DNA of 64,000 nt from Martinezella tropici (GCF_008370325.1 NZ_VNIP01000010.1:1-64000); one strand, 5' to 3'. Shown: positions 8,507 to 16,506, numbered from the stretch's first letter. Made by a program: numbers and translations. The notes: generated by a model from the sequence alone, not told the origin.

Positions 8507-9727
8507 TCAATCCGCGTGCGTCGTACCCTGATGCTGGCGGTGATAGGACGAAAGGATCGATTGCTGCGTCAGCCCGTCATTGCGGACCATGACGGCATCG
8601 AAAGCGAGATTGACATAGACGGTCTTGACGGGAGCCTCCTGATAGGCGGCAACGGCCGAGCCCAGGGTTTCATCCTTCAGGCTTGCAAGACGCCGCGAGA
8701 AGTCCGGCCGCTCATAGGGGATCGGGCCGATTCTCGGAAGCACGACCATGGTCGAATCCCCTGGTTCTGCTGCCGGCATGGCGCCGCCGTTCCATTCCAT
8801 CGGGGGCGGATTGTTACGCTTGCTGCCATTGTACCCGGCGTCAGGCGTAGAACCAGCGAAAGCAGTCGTCGCGTAAGGTGACTGGCGCGGAATGGGAGCG
8901 ATTGCCGGCGCGGGGTCATAGCTGCGCTGCTGGCGGCTCGCGCGGAGCGGAGTGTCGGAATCAGGCAATTGATCCGCCGTCATCCGGCCGGCCGAGGCAA
9001 CCATTACACCTGTCGCGATCTGGCCGCCCGGATTGACGCTGGGCAGGCGCGAACCCTTCGGAATGTAGGAGGCCATCAGATAGGGATCGTCGTGACCGTC
9101 CATGCGGGCGCGGCCGACATACTGCACGCGCACGTCGCCGGTGCCACTGTGCTGGAGATCGAGCATCTGTGCGGTCTTGTTGGAAAGGTCGATGATGCGG
9201 CCGGGATGATATGGGCCACGATCATTGACGCGCACGATGATGGAGGAGCCGGTTTCGACATTGGTGACGCGGGCATAGCTCGGCAGCGGGAAGGTCGGAT
9301 GCGCGGCGGTCAATGCCTGCTGGTCGTAGACTTCGCCATTGGCCGTCAGGCGGCCATGAAAGGCCGAACCGTACCAGGAAGCGATGCCGACCTTGCTGTA
9401 GCTGTAATCTTCCTTGGGGTAGTACCACTTACCTTTCACCTGGTAAGGATTGCCGACCATGAAGCGGCCGCCGCCCTTCGGCACGGGGCCGTTGTTGACG
9501 ACGCGAGGGCTCGCCTTCACGCCATATTCCTTCTCCGAGAAATATTCCTTGCCGTGCTGGCGTGTCGAGGCAACCTTCTGAGACGTTCCGCAGGCTGTGA
9601 TGGTTGCGCACATCAGGGAAAGAGCAAACCAACGCATACCCGTTGCGCATGTCACCGCACGATTTTCTGATGTCATCTGTCCCAAGCCGCTACTCATTAC
9701 TCTGACGGAGGTCTGATATCGGTACAT
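8507..9727 (-). CDS. rlpA: RlpA-family septal ring lytic transglycosylase
   Basis: 406 residues. The double-psi beta-barrel core is 'KVGIASWYGSAFHGRLTANGEVYDQQALTAAHPTFPLPSYARVTN...', including the Glu, His and 'VNDRGPY' Asp corresponding to RlpA catalytic residues. A lipoprotein signal ends in 'ATITAC', so it is probably anchored to the outer membrane. RlpA cuts glycan strands lacking stem peptides at the septum. No SPOR domain is visible; the long C-terminal half is low-complexity and ends in a conserved-looking 'VYVNLAFDAVMVRNDG' segment. In-frame starts at 9727, 9697 and 9676 are all possible; 9676 has GGGA upstream. Confidence 0.9.
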   Translation of the reverse strand: MYRYQTSVRVMSSGLGQMTSENRAVTCATGMRWFALSLMCATITACGTSQKVASTRQHGKEYFSEKEYGVKASPRVVNNGPVPKGGGRFMVGNPYQVKGKWYYPKEDYSYSKVGIASWYGSAFHGRLTANGEVYDQQALTAAHPTFPLPSYARVTNVETGSSIIVRVNDRGPYHPGRIIDLSNKTAQMLDLQHSGTGDVRVQYVGRARMDGHDDPYLMASYIPKGSRLPSVNPGGQIATGVMVASAGRMTADQLPDSDTPLRASRQQRSYDPAPAIAPIPRQSPYATTAFAGSTPDAGYNGSKRNNPPPMEWNGGAMPAAEPGDSTMVVLPRIGPIPYERPDFSRRLASLKDETLGSAVAAYQEAPVKTVYVNLAFDAVMVRNDGLTQQSILSSYHRQHQGTTHAD

Positions 9728-9921
9728 CCCTCATTCCGGTATCGTGCTACGCTCCAATCACCTAACGGTGCTTTAATCATGATTACAGTTTGGCGTTTTT
9801 GCGATGCAAATTGAGCGCACTGAAGAAATTCCGAAAGTCATGGTTAACGCGCGGTAAAGCGGCATCGGCTTGGCGGAGCGAAGGCGACCGTTTCGCATCC
9901 CGCTCTTTGCGCCGTCAACCG

Positions 9922-10791
9922 TCAATGGGGCACGCCGATAATGTGCTGCAGCTTGTCCGGATTGCGCATGCAATAGATGGCAACGACCTTTTCCTGCTCG
10001 ATCTGCAGCGCGGTCGTCTGCATGACATTGCTGCCTTCCACCGTTACGAAGCCGGGCAAACCGTCGATGACGGCATAATGGATCAGCCGGGAAGGCTGCG
10101 CGCGGAAAATTCGTGCCAGCTGCTCATGCAGCAGCATGACGGCGGAAAGCCCGATGTGCGGTCGCTGCGATGTCGGTACCTTGCCACCGCCGTCGGCATA
10201 GACAACGACATCCTCGGAAAGCAGGGCGCGAAGAGCGGCCATGTCTCCCGTTCTCGACGCCGTGAAGAAGGCGGTGGCAAATTTGAGCCCCTGCTCCCTG
10301 CCGATGGCAAAGCGCGGCCGGGCTTCGCTGACATGCGCCCTCGCCCGGCTGGCAAGCTTGCGGCAGGCAGCAGCCTCGCGGCCGATCGCCAGCGCAACAT
10401 CGTCGAAATCCATGCCGAACACGTCATGCAGGAGAAAGGCGGCACGCTCCAGAGGTGACAGGCGTTCCAGCGCCAGCATCAACGGCAGCGTGATGTCGTC
10501 GGCCGCATCGCCATCGTCCGGATCGAAAATCGGCTCTGGCAGCCAGGAGCCCACATAGGACTCACGGCGGCGGCGTGCCGATTTCAGTTCGTTCAGGCAA
10601 AGCCTGGTGACGATGGTCCGCAGAAACGCGGCGGGCGCGCGAATGGTGGCACGATCGGTCGCCAGCCAGCGCAGCCAAGTATCCTGCACGATATCCTCGG
10701 CATCCGCGACCGATCCGAGCATTCGGTAGGCAAGCCGGACGAGCCGCGGGCGCAGCTCGGAGAAGATCGGATCCGTCGGCGTTTCATTCAT
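9922..10791 (-). CDS. ECF41-type RNA polymerase sigma factor with fused SnoaL-like regulatory domain
   Basis: 289 residues. Sigma-2 ('LVRLAYRMLGSVADAEDIVQDTWLRW') and sigma-4 ('LSPLERAAFLLHDVFGMDFDDVALAIG') are followed by a SnoaL/NTF2-like C-terminal domain. It carries the three hallmarks of group ECF41: WLPEP in the inter-domain linker (about 83-87), DGGGK (about 201-205) and NPDKL near the C-terminus. In that group no anti-sigma factor is used; the fused C-terminal domain controls activity. The start at 10791 overlaps the flavodoxin stop by 8 bp. It is the second gene of a two-gene unit whose upstream region holds an ECF41-like promoter. Confidence 0.93.
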   Translation of the reverse strand: MNETPTDPIFSELRPRLVRLAYRMLGSVADAEDIVQDTWLRWLATDRATIRAPAAFLRTIVTRLCLNELKSARRRRESYVGSWLPEPIFDPDDGDAADDITLPLMLALERLSPLERAAFLLHDVFGMDFDDVALAIGREAAACRKLASRARAHVSEARPRFAIGREQGLKFATAFFTASRTGDMAALRALLSEDVVVYADGGGKVPTSQRPHIGLSAVMLLHEQLARIFRAQPSRLIHYAVIDGLPGFVTVEGSNVMQTTALQIEQEKVVAIYCMRNPDKLQHIIGVPH

Positions 10792-11413
10792 GGACCGCAA
10801 GCTCGCGTGGGAACGGGCTGACACCGCGGCCACGGGCGAACTGCAGCGTCGTCAGCGCCACCCGTCGCCCAAGATGGCGGGCGGTGGCGAGATCGGATGC
10901 AGGCGGCGCGGTCTCCGGGCCTTCATCCGTGTTCGCCTGCGCCGCCGCGCCAAGCCAGAAGCCGAGGCGGTTCAGATCCTCTTCGGAACCCATTGAAGAA
11001 CAGTTCGCCGGAGGAAGATCGAGACCGACCCAATGCATTCCGTGCTGGGCTGCGAAGATCACCATCTGCATCAGCGTCGAAAGCTTGTCACCGGATCGTG
11101 ACCCCGAGGTGGTGAAACCGGCAGCAATCTTGTCCCTCCACCGATAGCCCTTGGCAAGAACGGCATGCGATGTTGCCTCCTGGAACGCTTTGAACGATGC
11201 CGAGACCGAGCCCATATAGGTCGGCGATCCGAAGATGATGGCCTGCGCCGCATTGAGATCATCCCAGTGGTGCTCCACCTTGTCCACCGCCAACAACATG
11301 GCCTCGACGCCATCTACCTGCTCAACCCCCGCCCTCACGGCTTCCGCCTGACGGCCCGTATGCCCATAGCCGCTATGATAGACGATTGCGATTCTCTGCA
11401 GGATCATTGTCAT
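10784..11413 (-). CDS. Flavodoxin-like NAD(P)H-dependent oxidoreductase (WrbA/FMN-reductase type)
   Basis: 209 residues. Flavodoxin fold: 'IAIVYHSGYGHTGRQAEAV' matches the FMN phosphate loop, followed by 'AIIFGSPTYMGSVSASFKAF' and 'KIAAGFTTSGSRSGDKLSTL', as in WrbA/NADPH-dependent FMN reductases. It probably reduces quinones or other small acceptors. Its start codon and ribosome site (AAGGAG) sit inside the 3' arm of a perfect 15-bp inverted repeat. It is translationally coupled to the ECF41 sigma gene and is the obvious candidate target of that sigma factor. Confidence 0.9.
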   Translation of the reverse strand: MTMILQRIAIVYHSGYGHTGRQAEAVRAGVEQVDGVEAMLLAVDKVEHHWDDLNAAQAIIFGSPTYMGSVSASFKAFQEATSHAVLAKGYRWRDKIAAGFTTSGSRSGDKLSTLMQMVIFAAQHGMHWVGLDLPPANCSSMGSEEDLNRLGFWLGAAAQANTDEGPETAPPASDLATARHLGRRVALTTLQFARGRGVSPFPRELAVHE

Positions 11414-11448
11414 CTCCTTCGAAATTGGCGTTGCGAAGGAGATGACAA
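11407..11448. repeat. Perfect 15-bp inverted repeat over the start of the flavodoxin-like gene
   Basis: TTGTCATCTCCTTCG (11407-11421) and its exact reverse complement (11434-11448) are separated by 12 bases. On the minus strand the proximal arm contains the ribosome site AAGGAG and the first bases of the ATG; the distal arm overlaps the -10 element of the candidate ECF41 promoter. It could be an operator or, if transcription starts further upstream, an RNA hairpin hiding the ribosome site. Confidence 0.8.
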
Positions 11449-11470
11449 GGCATGAGGGAGGATTGTGACA
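11444..11470 (-). promoter_or_regulatory. Candidate ECF41-dependent promoter
   Basis: On the minus strand TGTCACA (11470-11464) is followed after exactly 16 bases by TGTC (11447-11444). The published ECF41 consensus is TGTCACA, a spacer of about 16, then CGTC. This is a perfect -35 match and three of four bases at -10, 31 bp before the flavodoxin-like ATG. The promoter match is seen; the transcription itself is inferred. Confidence 0.65.
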
Positions 11471-11513
11471 TGCCGGGATTTTTTATGGGATCGAAGACAT
11501 CGAGAAAGGCTAT

Positions 11514-11603
11514 TGGCGGAAGAGGTGGGATTCGAACCCACGGTACGGTTTCCCGCACGCCGGTTTTCAAGACCGGTTCCTTAAACCACTCGGACACTCT
11601 TCC
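11514..11603 (-). tRNA. tRNA-Ser (anticodon UGA)
   Basis: 90 nt including an encoded CCA. The acceptor stem pairs GGAAGAG with CTCTTCC, the T-arm contains GGTTCGAATCC, the anticodon loop is CTTGAAA with anticodon TGA, and there is a long variable arm typical of tRNA-Ser. It reads UCA and other UCN codons. It lies upstream of, and on the same strand as, the flavodoxin/ECF41 pair. Confidence 0.97.
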
Positions 11604-12019
11604 AAGCAATTGAAAAGGCTGAAAAATCCATGCATTGCTGATTTTTCGAAACCGGGTGTTGCTACCGGTTTTCTACCCAATCACTCGACGGCTGGCTTTT
11701 TAGCAGCTTTGGTCGCCGCGTCAACTTGTTCCGCCGAGCTCTCCCGCATTCTCGACATCAGATGGAATGGCAATCGAGGGATACCGATCGAGTGCGGGTC
11801 GGTGCGCGGGTTTCGTTTCGTCAAGGCGCTGGAAATAAGGTGGCCCGGCCGCTGGAGACGGCCGGGCCACCTTCGCCAGGTCAGGGGTCAAATCTGACTG
11901 AAGCAAGTCATTAGTAAGCCAAGCTTATAATTTGTCAATTATCGACCCGTTGGTCGTGAAGGTCTCGATTTCCGGGCGTCGTGTTGATGGCTTCGACTAT
12001 CCGGGATAGTTTCCTTGCC
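11604..12019. other. Intergenic region with a strong hairpin, no convincing gene
   Basis: About 415 bp between tRNA-Ser and the glycosylase gene. It holds a perfect 15-bp inverted repeat (AAGGTGGCCCGGCCG, 11837-11851, with its complement at 11859-11873, loop 7) and a weaker one (AAACCGG/CCGGTTT, 11649-11671) followed by Ts. Frames here are short, lack ribosome sites and resemble nothing I know. The tRNA promoter and the glycosylase promoter must lie here. Confidence 0.6.
11837..11873. terminator. GC-rich 15-bp perfect hairpin, possible terminator or repeat
   Basis: AAGGTGGCCCGGCCG and its exact complement around the loop CTGGAGA. There is no run of T after either arm, and no gene ends nearby, so the terminator reading is uncertain; it could be a remnant of a lost gene's terminator or a dispersed palindromic unit. 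Confidence 0.4.
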
Positions 12020-12616
12020 ATGACTTTTGACGATCATTCCCTGTCGCTTGGCGCCAAGCCCCTTGCCGGCCCTGCCCTCACCGCCTTTTTCAGCCGCGAT
12101 GCCGTGGTGGTCGCGTCCGATCTGATCGGGGTGCGTTTCACTGTCGCGGGCATAGGCGGTCGCATCGTCGAGACGGAGGCCTATCGGCCCGACGACGAGG
12201 CTTCCCACGCATATCGCGGGCCGACGCCGCGCAATGCGGCCATGTTCGGTCCCGCCGGCCATGTCTATGTCTACCGCTCCTATGGTATTCACTGGTGCCT
12301 GAATTTCGTTTGCAGCAAGGGGAGCGCAGTGCTCATCCGGGCGATCGAGCCGGAAAATGGCATCGAGGAGATGATCCGGCGGCGTGGCCTTGCCGACATC
12401 GTCTCGCTCTGCAACGGGCCGGGCAAGCTGTCGCAGGCGCTTGATGTCGATATAAGGCTCGACGGCCGCTCCCTGGATACGGCGCCATTTTCGATGTCTC
12501 TCGCGGAACCGGTGCCGGTCGTTTCCGGCAAGCGCATAGGAATCACCAAAAACATCGATCCGCTCTGGCGCTTCGGCGCGGCGGGCTCGCGTTTCGTCAG
12601 TCGTCGTTTCCCATGA
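12020..12616 (+). CDS. DNA-3-methyladenine glycosylase (AAG/MPG type)
   Basis: 198 residues. Base-excision repair enzyme removing alkylated purines. AAG family signatures: 'IVETEAYRPDDEASHAYRGPTPRNAAMFGPAGHVYVYRSYGIHWCLNFV' including the catalytic Glu in VETEAY and the Tyr-rich base pocket, then 'VLIRAIEP' and 'NGPGKLSQAL'. Starts at ATG 11987 or GTG 11981 are also in frame; 12020 was chosen because the conserved part begins soon after. It converges with emrB. Confidence 0.93.
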   Translation: MTFDDHSLSLGAKPLAGPALTAFFSRDAVVVASDLIGVRFTVAGIGGRIVETEAYRPDDEASHAYRGPTPRNAAMFGPAGHVYVYRSYGIHWCLNFVCSKGSAVLIRAIEPENGIEEMIRRRGLADIVSLCNGPGKLSQALDVDIRLDGRSLDTAPFSMSLAEPVPVVSGKRIGITKNIDPLWRFGAAGSRFVSRRFP

Positions 12617-12627
12617 GCGAGCAAAAG

Positions 12628-12654
12628 CGGCCGCCGGGTGGTGCCCGGCGGCCG
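12628..12654. terminator. Hairpin between convergent glycosylase and emrB genes
   Basis: CGGCCGCCGGG, loop TGGTG, CCCGGCGGCCG: an 11-bp perfect stem in the 73-bp gap where two genes converge. No clear T tract on either side, so it may act as a bidirectional attenuating structure. Confidence 0.55.
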
Positions 12655-12689
12655 TCTGGCCACGCAGTGAAACTGGAAAGACTGCGCGG

Positions 12690-14234
12690 CTATTCCATCG
12701 CGACGCTGTGGTCCACGGCCGGAGGCGCCTTCGGCTTGCGGAGCAGTACCAATAGCGGCATGGCGAAGATCGACATCAACATCAGCAATTTGAAGTCGTC
12801 GATATAGGCGATGACGGTTGCCTGGGTGGTGATCATGCCGTCGAGCGTCGCGCGTCCCACAGCCGTCAGGGGGCTTACTCCTTGCGCGGCCGTCGCATCG
12901 AAATAGCGGTTGAACGGCGTCACATAGGCGGCGATGTTGGCATGGTTGACCTGCGTATTCTCGGTGATCAGCATCGAAACGACGGAAATGCCGACGCTTG
13001 AACCGATATTGCGCGAGAGGTTGTAGAGACCCGTCCCCTCGCCGCGCATCTGCGCCGGCAGCGTCGCGAAAGCGATCGTCGTCAGCGGCACGAAGAGGAA
13101 GCCGAGGCCGGCGCCCTGGACGAAGCCGACTGATATCAGAGTCCACTGCGAGACATCCGGCGTCCAGCCGGTCATGTCGTACGTGGCCCAGGCCGTCAGC
13201 GCGAGGCCGATGAACAGCAGCCAGCGCGTATCGACCTTGCCGATCAGGCGTCCCACCAGGAACATGCAGAACATGGTGCCGAGGCCGCGCGGTCCCATGG
13301 CGATGCCGGCGGTGACGACCGGATAGCCCATCAGCGTCTGCAGATAGGGCGTCATCAGCGCCAGCGAAGCCAGATAGGTCACGCCGACGATGAAGATGAA
13401 CAGGATGCTGACGGCAAAGTTCTGGTCCATGAAAAGCCGCGGATTGACGAAGCTTCGCTCGGCCGTGAACATGTGCACGAGGAAGAGATAGAAGGCGCTG
13501 ACGCAGACGAGCGCCTCGATGATGATTTCGCTCGAGTAGAACCAGTCGAGCTGTTCGCCGCGGTCAAGAAAGAGCTGTAGCGCTGCAATCGTGATCGAAA
13601 GCATGCTGAACCCGAACCAGTCAAGCTTGGCCAGCGCATCTAGCTTCGTTTCCGTCACATAGACCACGATGCCGAAGAAGGCGAGCGCGCCGATCGGCAC
13701 GTTGATGTAGAACACCCAGCGCCAGCTGATATTGTCGGTCAGCCAGCCGCCGATGACCGGCCCCAGCACCGGGCCGACCATGACCGAGACGCCGAACAGC
13801 GCCATGGCGCGGCCGCGCTCCTCGACACTGTAGATATCGAGCAGAATGCCCTGCGACAGCGGCACCAGCGAAGCGCCGAACAACCCCTGCAGCAGGCGGA
13901 ATCCGACGATCTGAACCAGTGATTCCGACAGGCCGCAGAGAACTGAAGCAGCGACGAAGCCGGCGATCGCGACCAGCAGAACCCGCTTGCGGCCGAACTT
14001 TGCCGAAAGGAAGCCGGAGGGCGGCGTCATGATCGCCGCCGCAACGATGTAGGACGTCAGAACCCAGTTGATCTGGTCGGCGCTGGCGGAGACGTCGCCC
14101 TGAATGTGCGGCAGCGCGACGTTGGCGATCGTGGTGTCCAGCGCCTGCATGATGACCGACAGGATGACGCAGGCGGTGATCGCGCCGCGATTGGCGACAG
14201 GCGCCGCGGCCGAAGAAGGGGTAGCGTTACTCAT
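12690..14234 (-). CDS. emrB: DHA2-family multidrug efflux permease (EmrB type)
   Basis: 514 residues, about 14 membrane spans. Drug:H+ antiporter motifs include 'MQALDTTIANVALPHIQGDVSA' (motif D1), 'GRKRVLL' (motif A) and 'GPVLGPVIGGWLTD' (motif C). It pairs with the membrane-fusion protein EmrA to expel hydrophobic drugs across both membranes. Start at 14234 overlaps the emrA stop by 8 bp; the longer frame upstream is emrA in another phase. Third gene of marR-emrA-emrB. The drug spectrum cannot be predicted. Confidence 0.95.
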   Translation of the reverse strand: MSNATPSSAAAPVANRGAITACVILSVIMQALDTTIANVALPHIQGDVSASADQINWVLTSYIVAAAIMTPPSGFLSAKFGRKRVLLVAIAGFVAASVLCGLSESLVQIVGFRLLQGLFGASLVPLSQGILLDIYSVEERGRAMALFGVSVMVGPVLGPVIGGWLTDNISWRWVFYINVPIGALAFFGIVVYVTETKLDALAKLDWFGFSMLSITIAALQLFLDRGEQLDWFYSSEIIIEALVCVSAFYLFLVHMFTAERSFVNPRLFMDQNFAVSILFIFIVGVTYLASLALMTPYLQTLMGYPVVTAGIAMGPRGLGTMFCMFLVGRLIGKVDTRWLLFIGLALTAWATYDMTGWTPDVSQWTLISVGFVQGAGLGFLFVPLTTIAFATLPAQMRGEGTGLYNLSRNIGSSVGISVVSMLITENTQVNHANIAAYVTPFNRYFDATAAQGVSPLTAVGRATLDGMITTQATVIAYIDDFKLLMLMSIFAMPLLVLLRKPKAPPAVDHSVAME

Positions 14235-15453
14235 GATCCTGACCGCGCGAACGGCCCAGCAGGTTGGTGATGAAATCGGGCAGGCCGCGGGCATGGCCGG
14301 TGTCGACATCGGCAACGACGCTCATTCCGACGCGCAGCGGCGGCTTGCCCTGCATATCATCAATGCTGATGATCATTGGTATGCGCTGCACGACCTTGAC
14401 CCAGTTGCCGGTCGTGTTCTGGGCCGGCAGCAGCGAGAAGCTGGAGCCGGATGCGGGCGAGATGCTGGCAACCGTGCCCTTCCAGGTCACGTCCGGATAG
14501 GCATCAACAGAGATGTCGACCTTCTGGCCGGGGCGCACATAAGTAAGCTCGGTTTCCTTCGGGCTCGCATTGATCCACACATGGGTCGTGGAAACCAGCG
14601 AGAAACCCTGCTGCGCGGCCGTCAGATAGGCACCGACCTGAAGCGAGGGTACGTTGGCGGTGATGCCGTCGAAAGGCGCGCGCACGACGGTATCGTCGAG
14701 CTCGCGCTGTGCGTTGTCGACCGCGGCCTTGGCCTGGAGATAAAGCGGATTTTGCTCGACAGGCAGGTCGGCGGCACCCTCGCCACCCAACTGGGCAAGG
14801 GTCGTTGCCGCCTGCGCCTGCGCGACCGATACCTTCTGCTGTGCGGCCTCGAGGTTGTGCTTTGCCTGGTCAAAAGCCGCCTTCGAGGCAACCGAGCTGC
14901 TGATCAGGTTCTGCTGGCGTTCGAATTCCGTCTGGAAGTAGGGAATGTCGGCCTGTGCCTGGGCGATTTCGGCCAGGGCCTGCTTGTAGCTCGCTTGCAG
15001 GTTCAGGATCTGGTTCCTGGCGTTGCCAAGCTGTGCCGTTGCACCCTCCAGTGCGATCCGGAAGGAATCGGGCTTCAAGCGAAAGAGCACCTGGCCCTTC
15101 TTCACCACTTCGTTCTCATGCACGTCAACCGAGATCACCGTGCCCGAAACGTCGGTGGAAACGCCCACCATGTCGGCCTGGATATAGGCATTGTCCGTGG
15201 ACATGATCTGTCCGCCGGTGACGTAGTAATAGCCGCCGATGATGAGCGCGACGGGCAGCAGTGCGAACAGAACCGGTCGCGTCAGGTTGCGGCGCTTGCG
15301 CGGCGTTTCCGGAGGCGCGACCGGGGCCGCCGCTGTAGCTGCCGCGGGCTTTGGTGACGGATTGGAGGACGGGGCCTCCGCCACCGGGGTCTCAGTCTGT
15401 TCAGCGGAATTTACGTTTGCAGGTACGCGAAGGGAGGAAGATGCGTCAGCCAT
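14227..15453 (-). CDS. emrA: EmrA/HlyD-family membrane fusion protein
   Basis: 408 residues. A Pro/Ala-rich cytoplasmic N-terminus (1-50), one membrane span ('PVLFALLPVALIIGGYYYV', about 60-80), a biotinyl-lipoyl half ('TDNAYIQADMVGVSTDVSGTVISVDVHENEVVKKGQVLFRLKP'), a long alpha hairpin (about 140-240) and the C-terminal barrel. It links the EmrB pump to an outer-membrane channel, which is not encoded here. It overlaps marR by 8 bp and emrB by 8 bp, so the three genes are one coupled operon. Confidence 0.95.
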   Translation of the reverse strand: MADASSSLRVPANVNSAEQTETPVAEAPSSNPSPKPAAATAAAPVAPPETPRKRRNLTRPVLFALLPVALIIGGYYYVTGGQIMSTDNAYIQADMVGVSTDVSGTVISVDVHENEVVKKGQVLFRLKPDSFRIALEGATAQLGNARNQILNLQASYKQALAEIAQAQADIPYFQTEFERQQNLISSSVASKAAFDQAKHNLEAAQQKVSVAQAQAATTLAQLGGEGAADLPVEQNPLYLQAKAAVDNAQRELDDTVVRAPFDGITANVPSLQVGAYLTAAQQGFSLVSTTHVWINASPKETELTYVRPGQKVDISVDAYPDVTWKGTVASISPASGSSFSLLPAQNTTGNWVKVVQRIPMIISIDDMQGKPPLRVGMSVVADVDTGHARGLPDFITNLLGRSRGQDHE

Positions 15454-15910
15454 GTTGTAACTCTTTGTCGACTGCCTTTGAACGGCAGGCGTTAAGCAGG
15501 TTTGATTTCATGAGGGTAAGCAATTCGTAGAGGCGCTCTTGATCCTCCTGCGAGGTTCCTTCGAGCGCTTCCTTGCGTGTCTGGTCGCCCATATCGCGCA
15601 TGGTATCGATCAGCGGCCGGGCTTCCTCGCACATGTAGAGAAGCCAGCTTCGCCGATCGCGCGGATGCTGCCGGCGCTCCACCAGACCGCGCTCGCTCAG
15701 CTTGTCGAGGATGCGGACCAGTGTGATCGGCTCAATCTCCAGCATTTCCGCCAGACCGGCCTGATGGATACCTTCATTGTTTGCGAGGTAGGCGAGCGTC
15801 TGCCATTGCGAACGCGTCAGGCCCAAATCTTTTGCGCGCTGCTCGAACCGCTTGCGAAACAGCCTGGCAACGTCGTGAAGGAGAAAACCGAGGGTAGGTG
15901 TCGAATTCAT
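15446..15910 (-). CDS. MarR-family transcriptional regulator
   Basis: 154 residues, winged helix-turn-helix ('LTRSQWQTLAYLANNEGIHQAGLAEMLEIEPITLVRILDKLSERGLVERRQHPRDRRSWLLYM'). As first gene of the marR-emrA-emrB operon it is probably a ligand-released repressor of its own operon, as EmrR is in E. coli. It resembles the MarR/SlyA type with the conserved DxRxxxL wing. Confidence 0.93.
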   Translation of the reverse strand: MNSTPTLGFLLHDVARLFRKRFEQRAKDLGLTRSQWQTLAYLANNEGIHQAGLAEMLEIEPITLVRILDKLSERGLVERRQHPRDRRSWLLYMCEEARPLIDTMRDMGDQTRKEALEGTSQEDQERLYELLTLMKSNLLNACRSKAVDKELQHG

Positions 15911-15931
15911 GGTATAAAAAGCCTGCTATTG

Positions 15932-15945
15932 ATAAGCAACCTTAT
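15932..15945. promoter_or_regulatory. Candidate MarR operator upstream of marR-emrAB
   Basis: ATAAG-CAAC-CTTAT is a short palindrome inside an AT-rich stretch 22 bp before the marR start. On the minus strand TATAAG could serve as a -10, so a bound dimer would block polymerase. The palindrome is seen; its role is inferred from family habit. Confidence 0.35.
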
Positions 15946-16128
15946 AATTAATGGTACCTATAGTAAGCGCCCACGCGATACAAGAGGCGAGCGATCAAGA
16001 AATGGCTATTGTCGAAGATGTCGCAGGGCCGTCGCAAAGATGCCGCGGTGGGCGGCGGCTGGGCTGCATATCGTGAAAATCGCAATGCATGCGCGCAAAA
16101 ATGACTATCGGTGGCCGATTATCAATTG

Positions 16129-16160
16129 AAAAGGCGCGGACCGATTCGTCCGCGCCTTTT
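16129..16160. terminator. Rho-independent terminator, bidirectional form
   Basis: AAAAGGCGCGGAC, loop CGATTC, GTCCGCGCCTTTT: a 13-bp perfect stem flanked by A4 and T4, so it can work from either side. It lies about 65 bp beyond the end of the DUF883 gene on the minus strand. Confidence 0.8.
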
Positions 16161-16224
16161 CGGCAGTTTCGCAGCAGAGGTGGTACGTAGGGGGCGTCCC
16201 ACCCGTCGAGAGTTCGACCGGAAG

Positions 16225-16506
16225 CTAGCGTCGGCTGAGAAGGCCGATGAGATAGCCGATGCCGGCTGCGGCAGCGACCATGAAAATCGGCTCCTCGCGA
16301 ACTCTCTCGCGCAACTGCTCGGTGATCTCCTGGGCTTCCTCCGCGACGACAGATTTCGCTCCCTGCCCCACAGCTGCCATGCTCTGCGACAACCTCGACA
16401 GATCTTCGCGTAGCGCAGCGACCTGCGCGGCAAGGTCCTCCATTGCCATTTCGGTCTGTGCTCGCGCGGAAGAAGATTGGGCGGAAGCTGGTTTCGTTTC
16501 TGCCAT
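16225..16506 (-). CDS. DUF883/ElaB/YqjD-like membrane-anchored protein
   Basis: 93 residues. A helical, heptad-like middle ('MEDLAAQVAALREDLSRLSQSMAAVGQGAKSVVAEEAQEITEQLRERVREEP') followed by one C-terminal membrane span ('IFMVAAAAGIGYLIGLLSRR'). This is the layout of ElaB/YqjD proteins, which tether ribosomes to the inner membrane in stationary-phase E. coli; that role is only inferred here. Start at 16506 has AAGGAG at good distance. Confidence 0.85.
   Translation of the reverse strand: MAETKPASAQSSSARAQTEMAMEDLAAQVAALREDLSRLSQSMAAVGQGAKSVVAEEAQEITEQLRERVREEPIFMVAAAAGIGYLIGLLSRR

Larger units (their letters stand above)
15911..16224. other. Intergenic region: marR promoter and a bidirectional terminator
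   Basis: About 314 bp. Nearest marR it is AT-rich and holds the palindrome above. Nearest the DUF883 gene is a 13-bp perfect hairpin. The middle shows no reading frame with a ribosome site and no recognisable RNA. Confidence 0.6.

Noticed and set aside
9871..11521. Possible integration island beside tRNA-Ser: the string TTGGCGGA at the tRNA 3' end recurs near 9875
   Set aside because: Only 8 bases match, no integrase is present, and the two genes between look like ordinary chromosomal ones.
11679..11757. Minus-strand frame of about 25 codons ending 'ATKAAKKPAVE', reminiscent of a basic protein tail
   Set aside because: Too short, no ribosome site, and no upstream frame that could complete a gene.
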